A DNA stretch of 39,038 nucleotides from Chlorobium sp. (GTDB taxonomy: Bacteria; Bacteroidota; Chlorobiia; Chlorobiales; Chlorobiaceae): assembly GCA_028277485.1 (NCBI GenBank), contig JANQGE010000056.1:1-39038 (forward strand), given 5' to 3'. The translations under genes were made by a program, and so were the position numbers. Positions within the stretch are counted from its first letter, which is position 1. Every line of letters begins with the position of its first letter. The notes under the pieces are model-generated. The model did no database searches. It was not told where the DNA came from and worked only from the letters and a program-made list of their open reading frames with translations. Positions 1-8,924 of the stretch are shown here, one piece after another.

Positions 1-181
1 ATACCTTTAAGGGCTGCCGTGCCATTACTCTTAACTCGTCACTAAGCCTGACTTTGTCAGGCGTCGTCTCTTGTCACTGCGCGACAGCGCTTTCCGATAG
101 CGATGGCGAACCCCGAAAGAAACAAACGGAAGGCATGGATACCGGTTCTCGTATGCGGGTGTTCGGACTCTCATGAATTAT
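1..181. other. Intergenic left edge with a short hairpin and a repeated motif
   Basis: No gene is supported here. A perfect hairpin (7-bp stem GCCTGAC/GTCAGGC, 3-base loop) lies at 46-62 but has no T-run after it, so it is not a convincing terminator. Positions 96-122 carry the motif GATAGCGATGGCGAACCCCG followed by AAAGAAA; nearly the same motif recurs at 11047-11073, so this is a dispersed intergenic repeat. Confidence 0.5.
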
Positions 182-215
182 GGGCACCTCTAAAAACTTA
201 TTGCGCGCCCTGTCA
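182..215 (-). repeat. Truncated copy (one end) of the GGGCACCTCT dispersed element
   Basis: The plus strand reads GGGCACCTCTAAAAACTTAT then TGCGCGCCCTG, the reverse complement of the right end of the complete copies at 2229-2370 and 33258-33400. Only this end is present. It overlaps the stop codon of the minus-strand transglycosylase gene (213-215): the bases around the stop align with repeat sequence, so the repeat seems to have supplied the stop. Confidence 0.6.
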
Positions 216-2201
216 GTTCGTTTCAATTTTCAGCTTTTGACCCGGATAGATCGTGCGTTTGCGGCCGAGGTTGTTCCAAGAGACAAGTTGACCCACGCTG
301 ACACCGTACTTTCTGGCGATCAGTCCGAGGTTTTCACCCCGTCTTACCTTATGGTATCTTATCGGTGCAGAGAACTTAAGCCTCTGCCCGGGATAGATCG
401 TGCGTTTGCGGCCGAGGTTGTTCCAGGAAACCAGTTTGCCTACGCTGACACCATACTTTCTGGCGATCAGTCCGAGGTTTTCGCCTTTCTTCACCTTGTG
501 AGACCTCACACTGGAAGACGATGCAGAGGAAACAGCCTCATGCACCTTGAGCTTCTGACCGGGATAGATCGTACGCTTGCGGCCGAGATTGTTCCAGGAA
601 ACCAGCTTGCTTACGCCGACACCATACTTTTTGGCGATCAGCCCGAGGTTTTCGCCTTTCTTCACCTTGTGAGACCTCACACCGGAAGACGAAGCAGAGG
701 AAACAGCCCCATGCACCTTGAGCTTCTGACCGGGATAGATCGTACGCTTGCGGCCGAGGTTGTTCCAGGAAACCAGTTTGCTTACGCCGACACCGTACTT
801 TTTGGCGATCAGCCCAAGGTTTTCACCCCGTCTTACCTTATGGTAAACTATCGACGGCGCTTTGGAACCGCTACGGCCCGAAGACCCCGGAGCCCCGAAA
901 ACCTTGAGTTTCTGACCGGGGAAAATCCTCGAGTTCTTCAGATCATTCCACTGAACAAGCTGGCTGACATAGCAGCGATACATTCTTGCTATAGATGCAA
1001 GGGTTTCACCGCGACTGACAACATGAATATTTTTCTTTGTCGAAACCGGAGCTGCCCCAACTTCACGCGCTTTCTCCAGCAAAGCAAGCCGGTCAGTCTT
1101 CTGCTTCGACTTATGGGCATATATCTCTTTTTCCTTGCTGGCAAATTCTTCTACATACTGCTTCGGAATCCTCAGATAATAAGGATTACGAGCATCAGCA
1201 GGCACAAGGCTTAGTTTGAACTGCGGATTGAGGAATTGCAGGTCCTCGACCGGAACACCGATAACTTCGCTGATCTGATCGAAGGCAACTGCATCCGACA
1301 CCCGGACGGCACCGATATCCGTATACAAATACCCAGGTTCTATGGGACGGATATTATGCTCGCGGTAGTAGTTCATGACATAGGTCACAGCAATAAAAGC
1401 AGGCACATACCCCCGGGTTTCCGAAGGAAGACGCGACCGGATAGCCCAATAATCCCTGGCTCCGCCCGAACGGCGAATAGCCTTGTTTACATTTCCCGGA
1501 CCGGAGTTATACGCTGCAAGCACCAAAAACCAGTCTCCATAGATATTGTAGAGGTCCCGCATGTGCCGGCAAGCTGCAATGGTCGCTTTCTCAGGGTCAA
1601 AACGGTCTTCGACAAATGCCGACGATTCAAGGCCGTAGATCTTGCCTGTACCGTAAATGAATTGCCATAGACCCTTTGCATTCGCTCTCGATATAGCAGT
1701 GGGATTCAGTGCCGATTCGACAATCGCAAGATATTTGAGCTCGAGAGGAATGTTGTACTGGCGGAGTTTCTCCTCGAAAAGCGGGAAATAAACTTTGGTC
1801 AGCCCGAGAATTTTCGCTGTCAGCTTCCGCTTATCGACCGAGTAAAGCCTGATAAAGCTTCTTACATGCTGATTATAGATCAACTCGAGCTGCGTTTTGC
1901 TGTTCAGCCGGGCAATTCTTTCCGAGTACGTCTGATCATCAAACTGTGGAATAAACGTAGGCGGATACTTGTAGGCGCCGTCACCCTTCCACTCCTTGAA
2001 ATGGCTGTCTTTGAAATACGCAGCCGACACCAGGCTGTCGAGTATTTCCGCAACCATTGTATTATCATCGGCCTCTCTGGAATTCCGTGCGGCATAACCG
2101 TCGGAAAAAACGGTTGCCAGCAGGATAACAAGAATAACCGGAAAAGAATAGAGGTGCGAAGCTTTCACAGATAATGGTTTTTTTACATATAACGGTTTCA
2201 T
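213..2201 (-). CDS. mltD: Membrane-bound lytic murein transglycosylase D with five LysM domains
   Basis: Predicted peptidoglycan-cleaving lytic transglycosylase that acts in the periplasm and is anchored to the wall by LysM modules. The 662-residue protein has an N-terminal hydrophobic segment (about residues 19-33, signal or anchor) and an SLT domain at about 145-285. The catalytic Glu is E162 in the AIVESALNP motif, followed by AKGLWQF and AAYNSGPGNV. Five LysM repeats follow at about 392-434, 453-495, 511-553, 568-609 and 616-658; the last four are nearly identical and are joined by Ser/Ala-rich linkers. The start is placed at 2201 (MKPLYVKK), because the longer frame to 2387 reads through a dispersed repeat and would put 62 unrelated residues before the signal sequence. 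Five LysM modules is more than the two or so usual in MltD. The stop codon lies inside a truncated repeat. Confidence 0.92.
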   Translation of the reverse strand: MKPLYVKKPLSVKASHLYSFPVILVILLATVFSDGYAARNSREADDNTMVAEILDSLVSAAYFKDSHFKEWKGDGAYKYPPTFIPQFDDQTYSERIARLNSKTQLELIYNQHVRSFIRLYSVDKRKLTAKILGLTKVYFPLFEEKLRQYNIPLELKYLAIVESALNPTAISRANAKGLWQFIYGTGKIYGLESSAFVEDRFDPEKATIAACRHMRDLYNIYGDWFLVLAAYNSGPGNVNKAIRRSGGARDYWAIRSRLPSETRGYVPAFIAVTYVMNYYREHNIRPIEPGYLYTDIGAVRVSDAVAFDQISEVIGVPVEDLQFLNPQFKLSLVPADARNPYYLRIPKQYVEEFASKEKEIYAHKSKQKTDRLALLEKAREVGAAPVSTKKNIHVVSRGETLASIARMYRCYVSQLVQWNDLKNSRIFPGQKLKVFGAPGSSGRSGSKAPSIVYHKVRRGENLGLIAKKYGVGVSKLVSWNNLGRKRTIYPGQKLKVHGAVSSASSSGVRSHKVKKGENLGLIAKKYGVGVSKLVSWNNLGRKRTIYPGQKLKVHEAVSSASSSSVRSHKVKKGENLGLIARKYGVSVGKLVSWNNLGRKRTIYPGQRLKFSAPIRYHKVRRGENLGLIARKYGVSVGQLVSWNNLGRKRTIYPGQKLKIETN
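228..1028 (-). repeat. Tandem LysM-coding repeats in mltD
   Basis: Five units coding for LysM domains lie head to tail, with unit starts about 150-190 bp apart. The string GATAGATCGT plus CGCTTGCGGCCGAG, or a close variant, recurs near 244, 393, 563 and 733. The four units nearest the 3' end are almost identical in DNA as well as protein, which suggests recent duplication or gene conversion. The fifth, most upstream unit (about 900-1028) is divergent. These are coding repeats, not a CRISPR array. Confidence 0.85.
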
Positions 2202-2228
2202 CGGGATGACTCGAAATATCCAACTTAG

Positions 2229-2370
2229 GGGAACCTCTATAAATTGTCGTGAGCAACATGAGTACGAGGCGGACAGAGCACAGAAACCGGAGTGTACATA
2301 GAGTACATGAGGATTTTGAGCACTGGCCAACGAAGTGATCAGGGTGCGCAACAAATTAATAGAGGTTCCC
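2229..2370 (+). repeat. Complete 142-bp dispersed element (MITE-like) with TTAG flanks
   Basis: It begins GGGAACCTCTATAAATT and ends AATTAATAGAGGTTCCC, so the ends are inverted repeats. It is flanked by TTAG on both sides, an apparent 4-bp target duplication. By eye it is about 90% identical to 33258-33400. Inside is the imperfect palindrome TGTACATAGAGTACA. It lies between mltD and truA, just upstream of the mltD start, and open frames crossing it are not genes. The ends and TTAG target resemble IS5-type (YTAR) insertions; that link is inference. Confidence 0.75.
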
Positions 2371-2518
2371 TTAGATAACATAAACACACACCTCGATTGT
2401 TACAACCAAAGTCGATCGGAACAACCGCCACCTCTTACCTTTTGCCGGCCGCAGGCCGATTCCCCCGGCTGCATCGGCAAAACACATTTTAGCATAACTC
2501 TTGATCTCCGGCTTTTCC

Positions 2519-2560
2519 CAAGAGCACCTCAAGTCGCTTACGACAATGTATAGAGATGCC
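2519..2560 (-). repeat. Truncated copy of the dispersed element next to the truA stop
   Basis: The reverse complement begins GGCATCTCTATACATTGTCG and continues TAAGCGACTTGAG. It matches the left end of the copy at 33258 (GGACACCTCTATACATTGTC then GCGAGTAACTTGAG). It starts one base after the truA stop codon (2562-2564) and ends in GAGGTGCTC. Confidence 0.6.
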
Positions 2561-2561
2561 T

Positions 2562-3278
2562 TCAATACAGTACTTTCCATAAAAAAAGCCCCGAAGGGTT
2601 GGCGGGAACGAGGTTTTTCATAACCCGGCCTGTGCTTAAAGCATCTTTCAGCTCGCCGGGAGAAGCTTCAAGCAACGCTGAAACCAGAAAACGAACCATG
2701 GTTCTCAGGAACCTGTTTGCTGAAATCCTGAAAACAACCGTTTCCTCATGACGGCTCCACGATGCACCGTACACCGTGCATAAAGTATTTGCGCCTGGTG
2801 AGTTGCCCTTCGAATAAACCGCAAAATCATGCTTGCCCACAAGTTCCCGCGCACAGAGGTTCAGCTTTTCGATATCCAGAGAGCCTTTGTGGTAACCGGT
2901 ATACCTTCCCTGAACAGCCGATGGCTTTTCAAGAAGGAAGTAGCGGTACTCTCTCACAAGTGCGCTGTAACGGGCATGATACGCATGAGGAACCTCCCTC
3001 ATGTCCGTAACGCATATGGCAAACGGCAGCAGACTGTTGACCGCGTAGGCAAGTCGGCCCAAGTTCATTCCGGACCGAGTCCTGAAATTCGCAACCTGCC
3101 CTTTTGCATGAACCCCCCTGTCCGTTCTGCCTGCAGCGGTCAAAAAGACAGGCTCCTGCACAATACGGCCCAATGCCGCTTCAAGCACCCCCTGAACGGT
3201 GCTTACTCCTCCCGGCTGTTTTTGCCAGCCTGCAAAATCCGTACCGTCATATTCAATGGTCATAGCTACGTTTCTCAT
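2562..3278 (-). CDS. truA: tRNA pseudouridine(38-40) synthase TruA
   Basis: Converts uridines 38-40 in the tRNA anticodon arm to pseudouridine. The 238-residue protein starts MRNVAMTIEYDGTDFAGWQ, a typical TruA N-terminus, and carries the catalytic Asp in GRTDRGVHA (D53). Further family blocks are YHARYSALVREYRYF, ANRFLRTMVRFLV and the C-terminal PSGLFLWKVLY. The start at 3278 gives the normal family length. A longer frame reaches 3350 but adds 24 poorly conserved residues that cross remnants of the dispersed repeat, so I reject it. The stop lies one base from a truncated repeat copy. The gene is on the same strand as mltD, with about 360 bp between them holding two repeat copies, so an operon is unlikely. 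Confidence 0.95.
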   Translation of the reverse strand: MRNVAMTIEYDGTDFAGWQKQPGGVSTVQGVLEAALGRIVQEPVFLTAAGRTDRGVHAKGQVANFRTRSGMNLGRLAYAVNSLLPFAICVTDMREVPHAYHARYSALVREYRYFLLEKPSAVQGRYTGYHKGSLDIEKLNLCARELVGKHDFAVYSKGNSPGANTLCTVYGASWSRHEETVVFRISANRFLRTMVRFLVSALLEASPGELKDALSTGRVMKNLVPANPSGLFLWKVLY

Positions 3279-3289
3279 AGACGGTAAAC

Positions 3290-3313
3290 AGAGGTGCCCT
3301 TTACAGAGATGCC
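3290..3313. repeat. Two element-end remnants upstream of truA
   Basis: The minus strand reads GGCATCTCTGTAAA followed by GGGCACCTCTGTTTA, two sequences like the ends of the dispersed element placed side by side, about 10 bp upstream of the truA start. They are short and could be convergent, but they match the ends seen at the other copies. Confidence 0.4.
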
Positions 3314-3453
3314 TTCTATTATATGGCATATCTTTTTTGTGCCGGGGCAATTAACCCGGTCACAGGATTTTCGAGGTACTTTTAGGTTTATGCATATGAG
3401 TTATATACATTAGTTTCACGACGTTTCCCGGCAAACGAGACAGCGATTCAGAA

Positions 3454-5379
3454 TTGAGTTCACAGCATCTCGAAATAATCCTCAACGCGCTTAACCGGAC
3501 AGCAAAAAGCGGTCTTTCATCACCCTACTTCATCCCGAAAATCTGGCAGGAAGACGAAACCGGCATGCTGGAGGTCAGCCCGGCCGACTATTACGGAAAA
3601 ATCCTTGAGACGCTGCTTTCCCGAAACCCTATCCCGCTTGCCGATACCGGCAACTCAGCGGATGCATGGACCCGCAGCAGCATTGTCTACAACATGTTCG
3701 TCCGTCTCACGACGGCATTCGATCATGACCGTGACGGCACTGTATCAACCGAACCTCTCCCTTGCGGGTTCCGTGAAACCGGAACATTTCTTAAATCCAT
3801 TGCGCTTCTTCCCTACCTTGAGCGTCTTCATATCAATACGATCTATCTTTTGCCGGTAACCATACCGGGAAAGGAGAACAAAAAAGGAAACCTTGGATCG
3901 CCCTATGCTGTAAAGAACCCTTACAGGATCGATCCAATGCTGGCCGAACCGGCTCTCTGCCTCTCTCCTGAAACCGAGTTTACAGCCTTCATGGAAGCGG
4001 CCCGCCGCATAGGAATGCGGGTGGTTCTCGAATTTGTTTTCAGAACAACATCTGTTGACAGTGACTGGATAACAGAGCATCCCGACTGGTATTACTGGCT
4101 TCATGCCAACCCGGAAAACGGCTCCGTGCCGGATTCATACGGCCCCCCTGTATTTAACCAGGAAACGCTCAATGCAATTTATGAAAAGGTTGATAAACAT
4201 GACTTCGCTGCTCTTCCTGCGCCTTCAGACACTTTCAAAAAACAATTTACCGGTACGCCGGAGCGGATTACCGTCACCGAGCAGGGAATACGCGGTATAT
4301 CCCCTGACGGCACAAAATGCATCGTTGCAAGCGCTTTTTCCGACTGGCCCCCTGACGACAAACAGCCTCCCTGGACAGACGTAGCTTACCTGAAACTGCA
4401 CCGGCATGAATCGTTCAACTACATTGCGTACAATACGGTGCGGATGTACGACACCGAACTGGATCAGCCGGCCTGTGCCAACAGGGAACTGTGGGACACC
4501 ATCGCCGGTATCATCCCGCATTTTCAGGAACACTATGCGATCGACGGCGCAATGATCGACATGGGTCACGCTCTTCCTTCAGCACTGAAAACCTCCATAG
4601 TAAGAAAAGCACGGGAGAACAACCCTGATTTTGCCTTCTGGGATGAAAACTTCGACCCCTCCCCTTCGATCAGGGATGAAGGCTTCAATGCCGTGTTCGG
4701 TTCATTGCCGTTTGTGATACAAGATCCGGTCTATATCAGGGGTCTGCTTAACTACCTGAACAAAACCGGTGTGGTCGTGCCTTTTTTCGGGACCGGTGAA
4801 AACCACAACACTCCGAGAGTCTGCCATAACCTTGCAGGAAAAGAAGCGGGAAGAAACCGGTCCAGGTTCATATTCGGCCTTGCGGCGATCCTTCCGGCCA
4901 TACCGTTTATTCATTCAGGCATGGAAATCTGTGAATCAAAACCGGTAAACCTCGGTCTCAACTTCACTGAAGAAGACAGAAAAAAATGGCCCTCTGAAAA
5001 ATTGCCGCTTTTCAGCGCTTTCAGTTACGACTGGGGAGACTGCAACAGCCTTGATCCGCTTACCGGTTTTATCAACACCATGCTTTCTTTGCGCAGCAAA
5101 TACGAAGCAATCATACAAAATGGTGCACCGGGCTCTCTCGTCATACCTTTCATCTCTTCCCCCGATTTACTGGCAGTCATACGCAAGGGATGTGGCAGCA
5201 ACCTTCTTTTCATCGGAAACTGCAATCCGGAAAACAATGCCGCCGGGCATATGGAATTTCACCAGAAAAATTTTACGCTAACAGATATGGTATCTGGCAC
5301 CGAATACCCGGTAACCAGCCACATGCTTCAACTGGAAACAAAACCCGGCCAGTGTCTGCTTTTCGATATACCCGGTTAG
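3454..5379 (+). CDS. GH13 alpha-amylase-family protein, distantly GlgE-like, with an altered catalytic triad
   Basis: A 641-residue (beta/alpha)8-barrel glycoside hydrolase family 13 protein without a signal peptide, so probably cytoplasmic. The barrel motifs are INTIYLLPV (about 128-135), GSPYAVKNPYRIDP (149-161), a VVLEFVFRT block, the nucleophile D369 in DGAMIDMGHAL and the acid/base E398 in FAFWDENFDP. The third carboxylate is replaced: the usual HD reads His451-Asn452 (ENHNTPR). The WITEHPDWYYWL segment recalls maltosyltransferase GlgE. A glucan hydrolase, transferase or non-catalytic role are all possible. The start is TTG at 3454, as an in-frame stop at 3397-3399 leaves no upstream ATG. 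The kinase gene follows after 56 bp, then a symporter, suggesting a carbohydrate operon. Confidence 0.8.
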   Translation: MSSQHLEIILNALNRTAKSGLSSPYFIPKIWQEDETGMLEVSPADYYGKILETLLSRNPIPLADTGNSADAWTRSSIVYNMFVRLTTAFDHDRDGTVSTEPLPCGFRETGTFLKSIALLPYLERLHINTIYLLPVTIPGKENKKGNLGSPYAVKNPYRIDPMLAEPALCLSPETEFTAFMEAARRIGMRVVLEFVFRTTSVDSDWITEHPDWYYWLHANPENGSVPDSYGPPVFNQETLNAIYEKVDKHDFAALPAPSDTFKKQFTGTPERITVTEQGIRGISPDGTKCIVASAFSDWPPDDKQPPWTDVAYLKLHRHESFNYIAYNTVRMYDTELDQPACANRELWDTIAGIIPHFQEHYAIDGAMIDMGHALPSALKTSIVRKARENNPDFAFWDENFDPSPSIRDEGFNAVFGSLPFVIQDPVYIRGLLNYLNKTGVVVPFFGTGENHNTPRVCHNLAGKEAGRNRSRFIFGLAAILPAIPFIHSGMEICESKPVNLGLNFTEEDRKKWPSEKLPLFSAFSYDWGDCNSLDPLTGFINTMLSLRSKYEAIIQNGAPGSLVIPFISSPDLLAVIRKGCGSNLLFIGNCNPENNAAGHMEFHQKNFTLTDMVSGTEYPVTSHMLQLETKPGQCLLFDIPG

Positions 5380-5435
5380 CCATCGCGCACAAAACGTCTT
5401 TTACATCTGTCAATAACCCTTAATCAATAATTACC

Positions 5436-6347
5436 ATGTCTATTCTTGTCGTTGGTTCACTGGCTTTTGATGACATCGAAACCCCTTTCGGCCGCTCGGA
5501 CAATACGCTTGGCGGCTCGTCAACCTACATCGCTCTTTCAAGCAGTTATTTTTCCGGTGAGATCAAACTTGTCGGCGTCGTAGGCAATGATTTTGAAGAC
5601 TGCCACTTCCGTCTGCTTCACAACAGCGGTATTGATACCAAAGGCATACAGGTCATCGAAAACGGGAAAACGTTCCGCTGGAGCGGCCGTTACCATTACG
5701 ACATGAATACCAGGGATACCCTTGACACACAGCTTAATGTGTTCGCCGATTTCGACCCGCATGTCCCCTTACAGTACCGTGAGGCAAAGTATGTCTGTCT
5801 GGGCAACATCGATCCCGAGCTTCAGATGAAAGTACTCGACCAGGTTTCAAACCCGGAACTTGTAGTCCTCGACACGATGAATTTCTGGATAGAAGGCAAA
5901 CCTGAAAAACTGAAAGAAACACTTGAACGGGTCGATATTTTCATCCTCAACGACAGCGAGGCACGTCTGCTGAGCGGCGACCCGAACCTTGTAAAATCGG
6001 CAAGGATCATCAGAAACATGGGGCCGAAAACGCTCATCATCAAAAAAGGAGAACATGGCGCACTGCTCTTTACCGATGACGGGATCTTTGCCGCCCCCGC
6101 TTATCCTCTGGAATCAATCTACGATCCAACCGGTGCCGGCGATACATTTGCAGGAGGCTTTCTGGGACACCTTGCAAGAGCCGGGGAGGCCAACGATGCC
6201 GAACTTCGTAAAGCTGTTCTCTACGGAAGTGCCATGGCAAGCTTCTGCGTAGAGAAATTCGGTACGGAAAAGCTCGCCAACCTGGATTTTCTTGAAATAG
6301 AAGACCGCTATCAGAGCTTTCTCGATCTTTCCAAAATCAGCGAGTGA
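5436..6347 (+). CDS. PfkB/ribokinase-family sugar or nucleoside kinase
   Basis: A 303-residue ATP-dependent kinase of the PfkB superfamily. It has the N-terminal GSLAFDDIETPFG segment, the GG motif NTLGGSSTYIALSSS (about 24-37) and the C-terminal signature DPTGAGDTFAGGF (230-242). The catalytic base is D236 and the GAGD loop forms the anion hole. The substrate cannot be read from sequence: members phosphorylate ribose, fructose, adenosine or related compounds. The gene lies between the GH13 gene (56-bp gap) and the Na+/solute symporter (41-bp gap) on the same strand, so the three are probably co-transcribed and may handle an imported or glycogen-derived sugar. Confidence 0.88.
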   Translation: MSILVVGSLAFDDIETPFGRSDNTLGGSSTYIALSSSYFSGEIKLVGVVGNDFEDCHFRLLHNSGIDTKGIQVIENGKTFRWSGRYHYDMNTRDTLDTQLNVFADFDPHVPLQYREAKYVCLGNIDPELQMKVLDQVSNPELVVLDTMNFWIEGKPEKLKETLERVDIFILNDSEARLLSGDPNLVKSARIIRNMGPKTLIIKKGEHGALLFTDDGIFAAPAYPLESIYDPTGAGDTFAGGFLGHLARAGEANDAELRKAVLYGSAMASFCVEKFGTEKLANLDFLEIEDRYQSFLDLSKISE

Positions 6348-6388
6348 TTGCTGTTTAACCTACGAATCACGGTTCCCGATTCACGAAT

Positions 6389-8155
6389 ATGGAGCAGCTT
6401 ACAAACCTCGATTTCAGCATCATTGCCGGATATCTGGTGCTAACCTTGCTTATCGGTCTGTTCTTTTCAAAAAGGGCGTCAAAAAACGTCGGCGAGTTTT
6501 TCCTTTCCGGAAGACAGCTTCCCTGGTGGATAGCCGGCACCGGTATGGTTGCCACGACATTTGCTGCCGACACGCCGCTTGCCGTTACAGGACTGGTTGC
6601 CAAACATGGTATTGCCGGCAACTGGCTTTGGTGGACTTTTGTGTCAGGAGGTATGCTGACGGTATTTTTCTTTGCAAGACTGTGGAGGCGCGCAAACATA
6701 CTTACGGACCTCGAGTTCATCGAGCTTCGTTACAGCGGCAGGCCCGCACAATTTCTGCGCGGGTTCAAGGCAATGTACTTCGGCCTTTTCATTAACGCAG
6801 TAATCATCGGATGGGTGAACCTTGCCATGTACAAGATCATCAAGATCATGCTGCCGGAGCTGAACCCTGAACTGACAATCACAGCCTGCGTACTGCTTAC
6901 TACGTTCTATTCCGGCCTCTCGGGCCTCTGGGGGGTAACCATAGCCGACACGGTACAGTTCGTCATATCCACGGCAGGCTGCATCGTTCTGGCAGTGCTT
7001 GCACTTCAGGCCCCGGAAATCTCACAGGCCGGGGGTATTACAAACGCCCTGCCTGAATGGATGTTCGATTTTTTCCCCGCGATAACTTCCAGCCCGTCGG
7101 GAGAGGAGTTCGGCAGCACTCTTGAACTGACATTTGCTTCATTTGCAGCATTCGCGTTCATTCAGTGGTGGGCGTCATGGTACCCCGGCTCCGAACCGGG
7201 CGGCGGGGGATATATCGCCCAGCGCATGATGAGCGCGAAAGATGAGAAACATTCGTTCCTTGCAACCCTGTGGTTCATCATCGCACACTATTGCCTGAGA
7301 CCATGGCCTTGGATCATCGTCGGACTTGCAAGCCTGGTGCTCTTCCCCGATCTGCCTGCAGACCAGAAGGAAGACGGTTTTGTCTATGTCATGCAGACCA
7401 TTCTGCCGCCGGGTCTGAAAGGATTGCTTATCGCGGCGTTTCTTGCGGCTTACATGTCCACTCTTTCGACACACCTCAACTGGGGGACCAGCTACCTGGT
7501 CAACGACCTTTACAAACGCTTTGTCAAAACGGATGCTTCATCAAAGCATTATGTGATGATTTCAAAGCTTTTTACGGCCTGCATTGCTGTTTTCGCACTT
7601 TTTATAACGTTCTATGTCCTGGAAACCATTACCGGAGCATGGGAATTCATCATACAGTGCGGTGCCGGCACAGGGTTCGTACTGATCCTGCGCTGGTACT
7701 GGTGGAGACTGAATGCATGGTCGGAAATCGTCTCTATGATAGCTCCTTTTGCTGCCTACACATGGATCATACTGTTCACCGGCATCACCTTTCCCTATTC
7801 TATGTACTTCATCGTTTTCTTTACCATCGCAGCAACGCTGCTGGTCACTTATGCCACCCCCGCCACCGATGAAAAACAGTTGCGAACCTTCTACTCAACC
7901 ACGAGGGTTGGGGGAATACTCTGGAAAAAAGTATCGGACAGGCTGCCCGGCACAGAATCAGACAGGGGATTCCTCAGACTTTTCGCTGATTGGGCAGCCG
8001 GAATCATCCTGGTATATTCCATTCTTTTTGGAACAGGAAAACTCATTTTCGGTGACCCGCTGCAGGCTGCGTTTTATTTCGGAGCCGCTCTGTTTGCCGG
8101 CACTTTTATTTACACAGGCCTGAACCGCCGAGGCTGGAACAGCCTGAGGCAGTGA
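6389..8155 (+). CDS. Sodium:solute symporter family (SSS) transporter
   Basis: A 588-residue integral membrane protein with about 13 hydrophobic segments, matching the SSS (LeuT-fold) family of Na+-coupled importers. Family features near the N-terminus are FFLSGRQLPWWIAGTGMVATTFAADTPLAVTG-type residues at about 37-68 (Gly/Thr/Ala-rich TM1-TM2 region), then ITACVLLTTFYSGLSGLWGV and the AAFLAAYMSTLSTHLNWGTS stretch, where the paired Ser/Thr residues of the Na2 site are expected. The substrate is unknown; the GH13 and kinase genes upstream favour a sugar or related polyol. The maf gene starts 42 bp downstream on the same strand. Confidence 0.88.
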   Translation: MEQLTNLDFSIIAGYLVLTLLIGLFFSKRASKNVGEFFLSGRQLPWWIAGTGMVATTFAADTPLAVTGLVAKHGIAGNWLWWTFVSGGMLTVFFFARLWRRANILTDLEFIELRYSGRPAQFLRGFKAMYFGLFINAVIIGWVNLAMYKIIKIMLPELNPELTITACVLLTTFYSGLSGLWGVTIADTVQFVISTAGCIVLAVLALQAPEISQAGGITNALPEWMFDFFPAITSSPSGEEFGSTLELTFASFAAFAFIQWWASWYPGSEPGGGGYIAQRMMSAKDEKHSFLATLWFIIAHYCLRPWPWIIVGLASLVLFPDLPADQKEDGFVYVMQTILPPGLKGLLIAAFLAAYMSTLSTHLNWGTSYLVNDLYKRFVKTDASSKHYVMISKLFTACIAVFALFITFYVLETITGAWEFIIQCGAGTGFVLILRWYWWRLNAWSEIVSMIAPFAAYTWIILFTGITFPYSMYFIVFFTIAATLLVTYATPATDEKQLRTFYSTTRVGGILWKKVSDRLPGTESDRGFLRLFADWAAGIILVYSILFGTGKLIFGDPLQAAFYFGAALFAGTFIYTGLNRRGWNSLRQ

Positions 8156-8197
8156 AGGCAAAAGCCGAAACGGTCAAATCATACCCATAGAAAGGAT

Positions 8198-8782
8198 ATG
8201 TCCAACCTGAACATAATTCTTGCATCGCAATCTCCCCGCAGGCGTGAGCTGCTGGAGCTGATGCTGTTGCCGTTCACAGCGTTTGCAGCAAATGTCGACG
8301 AAACTTTCGATCCGGCCCTGTCGATTCCCGACAATATCATGAACATTGCAGAAAAAAAAGCCCGTGCAGTCAACCGAAAACTCACAAAGGACACAAACGG
8401 TACCGTAGTGCTCGGCGCAGATACCACCGTAGTTTTCGGAGAAATGCCTCTGGGGAAGCCTTCGGGATATGACGAAGCATATGAAATGCTTGAAATGCTT
8501 CAGGGAACAACCCATGAAGTCATGACAGGCTTTGCCCTTCTCCACGGCACCACCTGCCATACCGAATGCGCGACGACCCTTGTGGAATTCGCCTGCATGA
8601 CCGGACAAGAAATAAGACATTACATCGATACGCAAAAACCTTTTGACAAAGCAGGGGCCTACGGTATTCAGGATCCATTCATGTCATGCTTCATTCAGCG
8701 CATCGAGGGCTGTTATTACAATGTGGTAGGGCTTCCGCTGTCACGCATATACGCGGTTATGCGCAATTTTAAGCTGTTATAA
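8198..8782 (+). CDS. maf: Maf/YhdE family nucleoside triphosphate pyrophosphatase
   Basis: A 194-residue cytosolic Maf protein, expected to hydrolyse dTTP/UTP or modified nucleotides to the monophosphate, a house-cleaning role sometimes linked to septum formation. It opens with the family signature ILASQSPRRRELLE (residues 6-19), then has GADTTVVFGEMPLGKP (about 68-83), TTHEVMTGFAL and the DKAGAYGIQDPF block near residue 150. These fit the dTTP/UTP (YhdE) type. It follows the symporter after 42 bp, so it may be the last gene of that transcript. About 140 bp separate it from miaA. Confidence 0.92.
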   Translation: MSNLNIILASQSPRRRELLELMLLPFTAFAANVDETFDPALSIPDNIMNIAEKKARAVNRKLTKDTNGTVVLGADTTVVFGEMPLGKPSGYDEAYEMLEMLQGTTHEVMTGFALLHGTTCHTECATTLVEFACMTGQEIRHYIDTQKPFDKAGAYGIQDPFMSCFIQRIEGCYYNVVGLPLSRIYAVMRNFKLL

Positions 8783-8924
8783 TCCCGGTTTGAGCGCTTC
8801 AAATCATCCAAAACCCTTGAGCTATCGAACTGTCCTTTCTTTGACTTCTACTTTTGAATTTTGACTTTCCTTTGTTACTCGTCACTGTTACGGGATGTTC
8901 GAATAGCCGCTCGACTCATGTGCA

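Noticed and set aside
228..1028. CRISPR-like regular repeats
   Set aside because: Unit size (about 150-190 bp), coding frame and LysM motifs show tandem protein domains. No short spacer-repeat pattern or cas genes are present.
180..1214. Long open frame on the plus strand across the LysM repeats
   Set aside because: It is the antisense of the LysM-coding repeats; the repeated units lack stops in this frame. It carries no known motif and the minus-strand frame has clear transglycosylase and LysM motifs.
2202..2387. N-terminal extension of mltD to 2387
   Set aside because: The extra 62 residues are translated from the dispersed element at 2229-2370 and precede a proper signal sequence.
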